Source: an uncultured Pelagibacteraceae bacterium
GTDB lineage: Bacteria > Pseudomonadota > Alphaproteobacteria > Pelagibacterales > Pelagibacteraceae
Length of the DNA stretch: 52,011 nucleotides
Reading direction: 5' to 3'
Assembly (NCBI GenBank): GCA_902522955.1
Contig: CABYXR010000005.1
Coordinates: 1 to 52,011, forward strand
Shown: piece after piece, positions 15,862 to 23,629 of the stretch
Layout of the letters: the number at the start of each line of letters is the position of its first letter
Position numbering within the stretch: position 1 is the stretch's first letter
Translations under genes and position numbers: made by a program
The notes under the pieces: model-generated
Database searches by the model: none
What the model was told of the DNA's origin: nothing
What the model saw: the letters and a program-made list of their open reading frames with translations, nothing else

Positions 15862-17136
15862 ATGAATGAAAATACTATTAAATCTTTAAAATACATTTAT
15901 TTATTTTCCCTACTACAATTATATCTAATAGGTTTTTTTTTAAGAGAAAACATAGCTGGTGGTGCTGAAAAAGATTTTGTTACGTTTACTTGGCCTCTTA
16001 TTGTATCTTTTAAAGAAAATTTTTTAACAACTTTAAAAAATTATTATTCATTTGGAGAGGGTAGCACTCCATTATTCCATATTTTAAATGCCTACCTCAA
16101 TCCTTTCACTTTTAGTCAATTTTCTTTTCAAGGTTCAATAACTCTATTATCACTTCTAAATGTAATTTTTTTTTCAGATATCATAGCTGAAAAATTTAAG
16201 TTTTCAAAATTAGACTCGTTCGTATACTCAAGCATATTTTTGATTTTACCATTTTTTAGATCTTCTGCTTATTGGGGATTAACAGAGAATTTAGGTTGGC
16301 TTTTTTTAATTTTATCTTTAAAGTTTTACTTAAAAGTTGAAAGTATAAAAATCAAAAACAAGATTAAATTTGTATTTCTAACTTGCTTTTTCTCCAGTTT
16401 AGCACTTTATACTAGACCTTACTTAATTTTTTTTCCTATCTTTTTAGTTATTTATTCAGTAGTTGATAAAAAATATTCAATATTAAAATTTTTAATTTTT
16501 TTCTATACGTTGTTATCTATTCCCGGACTTTACTTATTATATATTTGGGTAGGAACAATTTATATTGGTCAAGGTGAACAACAAATAAATTTTATATATC
16601 AATATCATCACCCGAGATTTATTTTACAGAATTTAATTATTGTTTCGACAATTTTGTTATTTTATTTAATACCTATGGTGATTAGATCACTTGAAAATAA
16701 AAATTATTTTTCAAAAAAAAGATTTTTAATTTTTGGATTTTTTCTAATTATCATTTTGATATTAAATTATTTCGACATTTTTCAATATATCAAAGAAATT
16801 AGTTTAGGCGGAGGGGTGTTTCATAAAATCAACAAGACAGTCTTTGGTAAAAATATATACTTTTTTTTATTTCTATCAGCTGTTGGGTTTTTAATAATTT
16901 CTGATTATTTTATTATTTCAAAAAAAAATAAAGTTTTATTATTTAGTCTACTAGTTTTTTGCCAACCAAAATATGTATTACAAGAATATTTTGAACCATT
17001 AATTATAATATTATTTTTTTCTTTATTTGATCTTAAAAAAGAAAATAAAAAAATGTTAGGGGAAAATAAAACAATGTTTATTTTTATAATCTATTTCCTA
17101 ATTTATTTGACTGGCGGGTATCTATATAGGTACTAG
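15862..17136 (+). CDS. Polytopic membrane protein, possible GT-C glycosyltransferase
   Basis: The 424-residue protein is very hydrophobic, with roughly ten predicted membrane segments. After the first segment a loop carries acidic residues (RENIAGGAEKDFVTFTW), as in GT-C enzymes, where an acidic residue in the first outer loop is catalytic. SAYWGLTENLGWLFLILSLKFYLK resembles the ArnT/PMT-type core. These use polyprenyl-phosphate sugars on the outer membrane leaflet side. No strict signature is seen, so it could be another polysaccharide membrane protein. It starts 41 bases after the tRNA-Val and ends facing the minus-strand methyltransferase gene. Confidence 0.4.
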   Translation: MNENTIKSLKYIYLFSLLQLYLIGFFLRENIAGGAEKDFVTFTWPLIVSFKENFLTTLKNYYSFGEGSTPLFHILNAYLNPFTFSQFSFQGSITLLSLLNVIFFSDIIAEKFKFSKLDSFVYSSIFLILPFFRSSAYWGLTENLGWLFLILSLKFYLKVESIKIKNKIKFVFLTCFFSSLALYTRPYLIFFPIFLVIYSVVDKKYSILKFLIFFYTLLSIPGLYLLYIWVGTIYIGQGEQQINFIYQYHHPRFILQNLIIVSTILLFYLIPMVIRSLENKNYFSKKRFLIFGFFLIIILILNYFDIFQYIKEISLGGGVFHKINKTVFGKNIYFFLFLSAVGFLIISDYFIISKKNKVLLFSLLVFCQPKYVLQEYFEPLIIILFFSLFDLKKENKKMLGENKTMFIFIIYFLIYLTGGYLYRY

Positions 17137-17142
17137 TTTATT

Positions 17143-18378
17143 TTAATTTATTATTCTTGGTGTTGGCAAAGGAATTATAAATTTTCCTTTAAAACCTTTT
17201 TTTCTAAGTTTTTTTATCAATTGTTTAGAAATATGCCACGAAAGTATCAGTAAATAATCTGGTTTTAATTTTTTAAGATACTTTTCACTGATAATTGGAA
17301 TGTTTGTGCCGGGCATGTATTTTCCAATTTTATAAGATCCATTAATTTCTAAAATACATTTTAGAATATCTTCATTTAAACCTACGTAATTTACAAGTGT
17401 TGCAGCTCTAGAGGGAGCTCCAACACCAAAAATCACCTTTTTATTTAATCTTATTCTTTTAAGAAGATTATAAAGATTAACTTTTGACTCAATTACATTC
17501 TTTTTAAAATTATCAAAATTTTTTGTAGTAAGAAAATTTTTTTCCTGAAGTAAAATTTTTGAAACAGATTTATCGACTTTAAATTGCTTATTTTTTGACA
17601 CATATACTCTAATAGATCCACCATGAGTATTAATTTTTTTTGCATAAAAAATTTTTAATTTATACTTTTTAAATAGATAATATAAACTTGTAAGCGAGTA
17701 ATATCTCATGTGTTCATGATATATTGTGTCGTATTGAACTGTTTGAATTAAAGAAATTAAATAATGTGATTCTGTGATAAAAACTCCTTTTGCATCCAGA
17801 ACTTTGATTATATTTTTCATTAAGGAGTCGATATTTTCTATATGCGCGAAAACATTTGTAGCAGTTATTAACTGACACTTTCCAAACTTATTTAAAATTA
17901 TCTTAACTGCTTTTGAGTCAAAGTATCTTAACAAGGTATATATGCCCCTTTTGATTGCAATTTTTCCTATAGTCTCGGGTGTAACACCTAAAACCCGATA
18001 ATTATTTTTAAAGTTATTAAGTAAGTTTCCATCATTCGAACCAATATCAACTATAAGATCTCCTTTTTTTAATAAATTAAGTTTTTTGCACTCAACATAT
18101 AAATCTTTGAAATTTTCTCTTAAAACTTCAGTTGTGCTACTTGTGTAAGGATAGTTTTTTGGAAAAATTATTTCTTTTTTAACAATGGTACTTAATTGCA
18201 TTAATTTTGAACTTTTAGAGTACATAAGTTCTGCTGGAAAAAAAATTTCCTCAGTTTTTGACTTATTTATAGGATGATAATTATTTACTGGTGGTAAATA
18301 ACCTAGTGATAAAATTCTTACCAAGTCCTTTTTTTTTGAAAATTGACATTTAGTAATTGTTGTTGATAAATTTCTCAT
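17143..18378 (-). CDS. NDP-sugar C-methyltransferase-like protein (TylC3/TcaB9 type)
   Basis: The 411-residue protein has the domain layout of C-methyltransferases acting on keto-deoxysugar nucleotides: an N-terminal segment (1-70, LGYLPPVNNYHP), a SAM-binding domain with LIVDIGSNDGNLL (108-120), the catalytic region TIYHEHMRYYSLTSL with H220, E221 and H222, and a C-terminal domain with HGGSIRVYVS and VIFGVGAPSRAATLVNY. In the family the N-terminal segment binds zinc through four cysteines. Here only C11 remains, and the second pair is replaced (ELMYSKSSKLMQL). So either zinc is not used or the domain is degenerate. It follows the acetyltransferase gene by two bases on the minus strand. Confidence 0.8.
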   Translation of the reverse strand: MRNLSTTITKCQFSKKKDLVRILSLGYLPPVNNYHPINKSKTEEIFFPAELMYSKSSKLMQLSTIVKKEIIFPKNYPYTSSTTEVLRENFKDLYVECKKLNLLKKGDLIVDIGSNDGNLLNNFKNNYRVLGVTPETIGKIAIKRGIYTLLRYFDSKAVKIILNKFGKCQLITATNVFAHIENIDSLMKNIIKVLDAKGVFITESHYLISLIQTVQYDTIYHEHMRYYSLTSLYYLFKKYKLKIFYAKKINTHGGSIRVYVSKNKQFKVDKSVSKILLQEKNFLTTKNFDNFKKNVIESKVNLYNLLKRIRLNKKVIFGVGAPSRAATLVNYVGLNEDILKCILEINGSYKIGKYMPGTNIPIISEKYLKKLKPDYLLILSWHISKQLIKKLRKKGFKGKFIIPLPTPRIIN

Positions 18379-18380
18379 AC

Positions 18381-18956
18381 TTATTTAAGAATAGCTTTTT
18401 TATATACGTTATTCAATTTTATTAAATTTCTTTTCTTTAATTTAATATTTTTTGTTTCTAAATTTGAAAAAAAATAACCATTTTTTATTTTTTTAGTTAT
18501 TAGTGAGAATGCACCTGCTGATGAAAAATCCCCCATTTCTGTTCCAGGAAGAATTACACTAAAAGTGCCGACAATAACTGATTTACCTATTTTTATTTTT
18601 TTATTATGTATCTTACAAAATTGTTTCTGTTTATTTTCGTTTAAAGTTCCCCCCGAGACACCCGGTAAAAAATAATCGTCAGATTTTGTAAATAATTGAC
18701 AAAAATTTGACAACGTTGAGAAGTTATCTAAAAAAATTCCTTTTTCACCCCCAGAAAGCGTACATCCTCTAGCGATATGAACATTTGATTTTATATTAAT
18801 TTTTCCTTTAAGGACAACATCATCGTCTATTCGTACGTTATCTCCAAGAGTACAATCCAAATTGTACCCCCTTATTAAATTTGATATTTTGCAGTTTTCT
18901 CCTATTTTTTTAAAACCTATCTTTTTAAGTTGTTTTTTATTTAGATATAATGGCAT
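18381..18956 (-). CDS. Left-handed beta-helix acyltransferase
   Basis: The 191-residue protein has hexapeptide repeats of the LbH acyltransferase family (for example IGENCKISNLI, LGDNVRIDDDVVLKG, INIKSNVHIARGCTLSGG, IKIGKSVIVGTFSVILPGTEMGDFSSAGA). Such enzymes form trimers and usually move acetyl from acetyl-CoA to a sugar amine or hydroxyl. It is the first gene of a two-gene minus-strand unit with the C-methyltransferase and is divergent from the UDP-sugar dehydrogenase gene. A role in acetylating a surface sugar is likely; the substrate is not visible. Confidence 0.78.
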   Translation of the reverse strand: MPLYLNKKQLKKIGFKKIGENCKISNLIRGYNLDCTLGDNVRIDDDVVLKGKINIKSNVHIARGCTLSGGEKGIFLDNFSTLSNFCQLFTKSDDYFLPGVSGGTLNENKQKQFCKIHNKKIKIGKSVIVGTFSVILPGTEMGDFSSAGAFSLITKKIKNGYFFSNLETKNIKLKKRNLIKLNNVYKKAILK

Positions 18957-19022
18957 TTAAAAAATTATCTTTTATTTTCTTTTAATATATAAAGTTAATT
19001 AAGTACAATATTTATTTTGTTT

Positions 19023-20189
19023 ATGGATACAAATAAATCAATTTCTATAATTGGGGGCGCAGGTCATGTCGGATTACCACTTGGTTTAGCTTTTGCGAGT
19101 AAAAATTTTAATGTCAATTTGATTGATATAAATACTAAAAGTTTGAGTTTGATAAAAACTGGGAAGATGCCTTTTTACGAGGTAGGAGCAAAAAAAGTAT
19201 TAAAAAATTGTTTGAAAAAAAAAAAATTGAGTTTTTCAAAAAATATTAAAACTATTGAAAAAAGTAAATTTATTATAATTTGCATCGGAACTCCAATAAA
19301 CCAAAATCTTAAACCTCAAACAAAAAAATTTTTTAGTTTTTTTAAAAATTTATCAAAATTTGTTAACAAAAAACAAATTATTGTTATAAGAAGCTCTGTT
19401 TATCCAGGAGTTGTAGATAAAATCTTTAAACAGTATAAAGAAATAAATCAAAATATTTCATATTGTCCAGAAAGAATAGTGCAAAGTAAAGCTTTAGTAG
19501 AGCTTAAAAAACTTCCTCAAATTGTTTCGGCAAAAAACATTAAATCTCTTTTAGAATCTAAAAAACTTTTTTCTAAAATTTGTAAAAAAATTTTGATAGC
19601 TGAAGTAAAAGAAGCAGAAATGTGTAAATTATTTTCTAATGCAAATAGATATATAAATTTTTCAATTGCAAATCAATTTTATTCTATATGTAAAAAACAC
19701 AATATGAATTACTCAAAAGTTAGAGAAATTATGATGCACGGTTATGAGAGGAATTTTAATTTATTGAAAGCTGGCTTTACAGCGGGACCATGTTTATTAA
19801 AAGATACTATGCAATTGAATTCTTTTTTTAAAAATAACTTTAAGATTGGTCATTCTGCAATGCAAGTAAACGAAGGTATGATAAATATAGTAATAGATGA
19901 GATTAAAAAAATTAAAAACTACAACAAGAAAAAATACGGAATTCTTGGAATTGCCTTTAAAGCTGAGACAGACGACACGAGAGACTCTTTATCTTTAAAG
20001 CTTTATAGCAAACTTAAAAAAATGAAATTGAAAATTAACTTTTCTGATGAATATTATAAAGATAAGATGAATTTAAATAAAAACGAATTAGTAAAAAAAT
20101 CAAATGTTTTAATAATAGGAGCACCTCATAAAGCATACTCAAGATTGAAAATTCCAAAAAATAAAATATTGATTGATATTTGGGATTAA
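19023..20189 (+). CDS. UDP-glucose/UDP-ManNAc dehydrogenase family protein
   Basis: The protein (388 residues from the ATG at 19023; an upstream TTG at 19017 would add two) oxidises a nucleotide sugar C6 hydroxyl to the acid with two NAD. Motifs are IIGGAGHVGLPLGLAFA (9-25), CIGTPIN (87-93), VIRSSVYPGV (121-130), CPERIVQ (148-154), EAEMCKLFSNANRYINFSIANQF with the catalytic lysine, and GPCLLKDT with the nucleophile C257. The pattern is closer to UDP-N-acetylmannosamine or UDP-N-acetylglucosamine dehydrogenases than to Ugd. With the DegT aminotransferase next to it, it could start a route to a diamino-uronic acid. Confidence 0.8.
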   Translation: MDTNKSISIIGGAGHVGLPLGLAFASKNFNVNLIDINTKSLSLIKTGKMPFYEVGAKKVLKNCLKKKKLSFSKNIKTIEKSKFIIICIGTPINQNLKPQTKKFFSFFKNLSKFVNKKQIIVIRSSVYPGVVDKIFKQYKEINQNISYCPERIVQSKALVELKKLPQIVSAKNIKSLLESKKLFSKICKKILIAEVKEAEMCKLFSNANRYINFSIANQFYSICKKHNMNYSKVREIMMHGYERNFNLLKAGFTAGPCLLKDTMQLNSFFKNNFKIGHSAMQVNEGMINIVIDEIKKIKNYNKKKYGILGIAFKAETDDTRDSLSLKLYSKLKKMKLKINFSDEYYKDKMNLNKNELVKKSNVLIIGAPHKAYSRLKIPKNKILIDIWD

Positions 20190-20192
20190 AAT

Positions 20193-21290
20193 ATGAAAAA
20201 CATTGAATTTTCAAAACCAATAATTAACACTAAAGAAGTTTTAAGATATACTAAAAAAATTCTTTTAAACAATTTTCCGAATGAAGGTGAAGCTACAAAA
20301 TTATTTCAGAAAAAGATTAAAAAGGTTTTAAAGTCAAGGTATGTAGTAACAACAACTAGTGGCACATCTGCAATATTTCTAGCTTTAAAATCAATAAACG
20401 TTCAAAATAATGACGAAGTTATTGTTCCTAATATAACTTTTCCGGCTACAGCCAATGCAGTGAGAATGGCAGGGGCCAAATTAGTTTTAGTTGATATAAA
20501 TCCTAAAAATCTTTTAATTAATATCGATAGCTTAAAAAAAAAGATAAGTAAGAATACCAAAGCAGTAATACCTGTGCATGTTTCTGGTCGTGGAGGAAAT
20601 ATTAAAGAGATAATTAAAATATGTAAAAGAAAAAAAATTAAAGTAATCGAGGACGCAGCCGAGGCATTTGGTTCAAAACATAAAAAAATTTTTTTAGGGA
20701 ATTTTGGTGATTTTGGTTGTTTTTCATTTGCACCAAATAAAATTATTACAACCGGGCAAGGAGGTGTGGTTGTAACTGGCAGTAAAACTAACTATCAAAA
20801 AATGCTTAAAATTAAAGATCAAGGGAGAGCAGGCCAAATCACTGGAGGTGCAGATAAGCATGTTATTGATGGATTTAATCTAAAATTTACAAATCTACAG
20901 GCAGCTTTAGGGATTTCCCAACTAAACACGTTTAATAAAAGGATAAAAAAACTAAATGAAATTCACAATTATTATAAAAAAAATTTGATTAAAAATAAAA
21001 AATTTAAACTTTTCAATTTTAACCAGAAACATGGAGAACTTCCTTTGTGGTCAGATATATATTGTTTAGACAGAAATAAACTTTATGATTATCTAAAAAA
21101 GAGAAAGGTCATTTGTAGATTATTTTGGTTACCTTTAAATACTTTAAAACCTTATAAAAAATCTAATAAACATTTTAGAAATTCACATAAATTACTAAAT
21201 AAATTAATGTGGTTACCCTCGTCTCTTGCTTTAAAAACAAAAGATCAAAAAAAAATTTGTGATCTTATAAATAACTTTTACAGTAAATGA
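20193..21290 (+). CDS. DegT/DnrJ/EryC1/StrS-family sugar aminotransferase
   Basis: A 365-residue PLP enzyme that aminates keto groups on nucleotide sugars. Motifs are TTTSGTSAIFLAL (52-65), VPNITFPATANAVRMAGA (78-95), VIEDAAEAFGS (151-161) and the Schiff-base lysine K183 in CFSFAPNKIITTGQGG. The glycine-rich end of that motif is typical. It starts three bases after the UDP-sugar dehydrogenase gene and overlaps the next gene by four. With the nearby sugar dehydrogenase and acetyltransferase it could build an acetamido sugar; alternatively it uses CDP-4-keto-6-deoxyglucose. The position of amination is not readable. Confidence 0.85.
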   Translation: MKNIEFSKPIINTKEVLRYTKKILLNNFPNEGEATKLFQKKIKKVLKSRYVVTTTSGTSAIFLALKSINVQNNDEVIVPNITFPATANAVRMAGAKLVLVDINPKNLLINIDSLKKKISKNTKAVIPVHVSGRGGNIKEIIKICKRKKIKVIEDAAEAFGSKHKKIFLGNFGDFGCFSFAPNKIITTGQGGVVVTGSKTNYQKMLKIKDQGRAGQITGGADKHVIDGFNLKFTNLQAALGISQLNTFNKRIKKLNEIHNYYKKNLIKNKKFKLFNFNQKHGELPLWSDIYCLDRNKLYDYLKKRKVICRLFWLPLNTLKPYKKSNKHFRNSHKLLNKLMWLPSSLALKTKDQKKICDLINNFYSK

Positions 21291-22006
21291 AAAAAGAAAT
21301 ATCTATTATTTTACCAATACACAACGAAAAAGACAGCTTACCAATTATGATTAGATTGTTAAATTCATCTATAAAATTTACAAAAGAAATTATAATTGTT
21401 TATGATACGGAGAAAGAAAATGCTTTAAATGTAGCAAAAGAACTTAGTGATGAATTTGAAAATGTTAAATTAATTCATAATACAAAGGCTAGAGGTGTTA
21501 AACATGCTGTAGATGTTGGAATACAAAACGCTAAATATGATGTTGTAATGATTTTTGCTGTAGATGAGATTTTCCCTGTTATAGCTATAGATAAAATGTT
21601 GACCCATCTTATCGAAAATGATTTAGATTTTATAAGCGGAACTAGATATAGTAAAGGTGGAATTAGATTAGGCGGATCCTTTTTAGGAGCTATTTTTTCA
21701 AGAACTGCTAATAAACTTTTTAATTTATTTACTAATATACCTTTGACTGACTGCACGACTGGAATAAAGATGATGAAAAAAAAAGTGTGGAATGAAATTC
21801 AGCTGGAGTCAAAACCAATCGGATGGGCCTATGCTTTTGAGCTAACTATAAAAGTTTATCTAGGAAATTACAAAGTCGATGAATTTCCTTTAAAATCCGT
21901 TGACAGACTGTTTGGTGGATCATCTACATTTAAATTTGGACCTTGGTTAATTGAATATATGAAGTGGTTTATCTGGGGAGTAAAAAATGTCAAAAAAAAG
22001 AAATAA
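21287..22006 (+). CDS. Family 2 glycosyltransferase (DPM1-like)
   Basis: A 239-residue GT2 protein with ISIILPIHNEKDSLPIMIRLL at the start, a short nucleotide-binding strand (EIIIVYDTEKENALNVAKEL), ARGVKHAVDVGIQNAKYDVVMIFAVDEIF (the usual DxD appears as VDE), SGTRYSKGG, and DCTTGIKMMKKKVW. It lacks the C-terminal membrane helices of dolichol-phosphate mannosyltransferase homologues but has the same core, so it may charge a polyprenyl phosphate with a sugar. The deviation at DxD is worth noting. Both ends overlap neighbours (four and 20 bases). Confidence 0.75.
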   Translation: MKKEISIILPIHNEKDSLPIMIRLLNSSIKFTKEIIIVYDTEKENALNVAKELSDEFENVKLIHNTKARGVKHAVDVGIQNAKYDVVMIFAVDEIFPVIAIDKMLTHLIENDLDFISGTRYSKGGIRLGGSFLGAIFSRTANKLFNLFTNIPLTDCTTGIKMMKKKVWNEIQLESKPIGWAYAFELTIKVYLGNYKVDEFPLKSVDRLFGGSSTFKFGPWLIEYMKWFIWGVKNVKKKK

Positions 22007-22934
22007 TAAACATTATTTGATTACTGGTGGACTTGGATTTATTGGGTCAGCAATATCAAACTTATTACTTGAAAGGGGAGCAAGAGTAACGATATTTGAC
22101 AATCTATCACGAGGAAAAAAGAAAAGAGTAAAATTTAAACATTCGAGACTTAAAATTATAAATGGAGATATTAGAAATATAAGTCATGTAAGAAAGTCCC
22201 TAAAAAGTATTAATGCAGTCGTACACCTCGCTTACATCAATGGTACAAAATATTTTTACAATAAGCCAACTGAAATTCTCGACGTTGCTGTTAAAGGTAT
22301 TACAAATGTAATAGACGGCTGTATAGAAAATAAAATAAAGGAGCTTTACCTCGCATCAAGTTCTGAGGTTTACCAAACACCTAGTAAAATTCCTACAGAT
22401 GAAAATGAGTCTTTAAAAATACCAGATGTTTTTAATCCAAGATATTCATACGGAGGTGGAAAAATTTTAACAGAAATCATGGGTTTAAACTTTGGAAAAA
22501 AATACTTTAAAAAGTTAATAATATTTAGACCACATAATGTTTATGGGCCAGATATGGGTAATGAGCACGTTATTCCAGAATTTATCAATAGAATTAAGAA
22601 AATTAAAAATAAAAATTTTAAGATCCAAGGCACTGGAAACGAAACCAGATCATTCATATATATCGATGATTTTTTAAATGCGTTTAATTTACTTTTAAAA
22701 AAAGGAAAACATTTAAATATTTATAATATTGGTACTTCAGAGAAAGTATCTATAAAAGAATTAGCAAAATTAATTTCAAATATCTCCAAAAAAAAAATAT
22801 CAATACAAAGAGCACCACTTAAAGAAGGAGGAACTAAAAAAAGGTTACCAAATATAAGGAAAATTAAACAAATTGGGTTTATTCAGAAAATTAAGCTAAA
22901 AGAAGGTTTGAAGAAAACATTTGAGTCTTATTAA
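21987..22934 (+). CDS. NAD-dependent nucleotide-sugar epimerase/dehydratase
   Basis: A 315-residue extended SDR. It has TGGLGFIGSAI (13-23), DNLSRGKKKR, LASSSEVYQTP (catalytic serine zone, 122-132), Y155 and K159 (RYSYGGGKIL), FRPHNVYGPDMG and TRSFIYIDDF. The length and the late IGTSEKVSIKELA match UDP-sugar 4-epimerase and decarboxylase-like enzymes. With the dehydrogenase at 19023 upstream it may act on a UDP-uronate or UDP-HexNAc. It begins within the last 20 bases of the GT2 gene, suggesting coupled translation. Confidence 0.8.
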   Translation: MSKKRNNKHYLITGGLGFIGSAISNLLLERGARVTIFDNLSRGKKKRVKFKHSRLKIINGDIRNISHVRKSLKSINAVVHLAYINGTKYFYNKPTEILDVAVKGITNVIDGCIENKIKELYLASSSEVYQTPSKIPTDENESLKIPDVFNPRYSYGGGKILTEIMGLNFGKKYFKKLIIFRPHNVYGPDMGNEHVIPEFINRIKKIKNKNFKIQGTGNETRSFIYIDDFLNAFNLLLKKGKHLNIYNIGTSEKVSIKELAKLISNISKKKISIQRAPLKEGGTKKRLPNIRKIKQIGFIQKIKLKEGLKKTFESY

Positions 22935-22937
22935 AAG

Positions 22938-23618
22938 ATGAAGAAAATACTTTATAGCATACCTATATTAGTTTTTTTTTCAATACTTTACCTTACAATT
23001 TATCATTATGAAATAATACAAATATTTTTATTTAATATTTTTAGTTATTTAGTAGAAATTCATTATCAAAATTTTTTACTATTTCTTATTTTATTATTTA
23101 TATTTAATTTTATTTTTTTTTTATCACCAATACCTACTCTTCCAATTATTATATTTAATGGTTTTTTACTTAAAGATTTAGGTTTCTTATTTACTTATTT
23201 AATAATTATTTTATGTTCACTGATACTTTTTTATTGTGCAAGATATATTAAGATTTTTCAAAAAATTAAGTATTTTAAAAAAATAATAATTAAAATTAAT
23301 GACAATATCAACACCGATTTAAATTTTTTTGTAATTGCTACTAGTAGATACGTACTACCTTATTTTGTACATAACGTATTTTTTGGGTCGATTTTAAAAA
23401 ATGCAAAGACATTCCTAATTGCTATTATAATAACAGAAATACCTATTATTTTTGTTCTAAATAAATTTGGAAAATATATTAATGATTTTAATAATATTAA
23501 GAATTTTACAATAGAAAATGTTTTGAAAACTGAATATATCCTTTTCTTTGTACTATTTCTCTGTATTTTAGTAGTTATAAAAAGATTTTCGTTGTATTTA
23601 AAAAGTAGAATAAAATAA
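22938..23618 (+). CDS. Putative VTT/DedA-like membrane protein
   Basis: The 226-residue protein has about six hydrophobic segments. The middle part (FLSPIPTLPIIIFNGFLLKDLG...ARYIK) and the later SRYVLPYFVHNVFFGSILKNAKTFLIAIIITEIPIIFVLNKFG resemble the re-entrant loop and Arg-Pro pattern of the VTT (SNARE-associated, DedA) family. Bacterial members include undecaprenyl-phosphate and phospholipid flippases, which would fit a polysaccharide cluster that needs carrier recycling. The resemblance is weak; a generic membrane protein cannot be excluded. It lies between the epimerase and the amidotransferase genes on the same strand. Confidence 0.4.
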   Translation: MKKILYSIPILVFFSILYLTIYHYEIIQIFLFNIFSYLVEIHYQNFLLFLILLFIFNFIFFLSPIPTLPIIIFNGFLLKDLGFLFTYLIIILCSLILFYCARYIKIFQKIKYFKKIIIKINDNINTDLNFFVIATSRYVLPYFVHNVFFGSILKNAKTFLIAIIITEIPIIFVLNKFGKYINDFNNIKNFTIENVLKTEYILFFVLFLCILVVIKRFSLYLKSRIK

Positions 23619-23629
23619 CTTAATAAAAA

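Noticed and set aside
17137-17142. Terminator between the convergent genes ending at 17136 and 17143.
   Set aside because: Six bases separate the genes, and no hairpin is visible.
19017-19022. TTG start for the UDP-sugar dehydrogenase.
   Set aside because: ATG two codons downstream begins a normal-length protein and is the simpler start.
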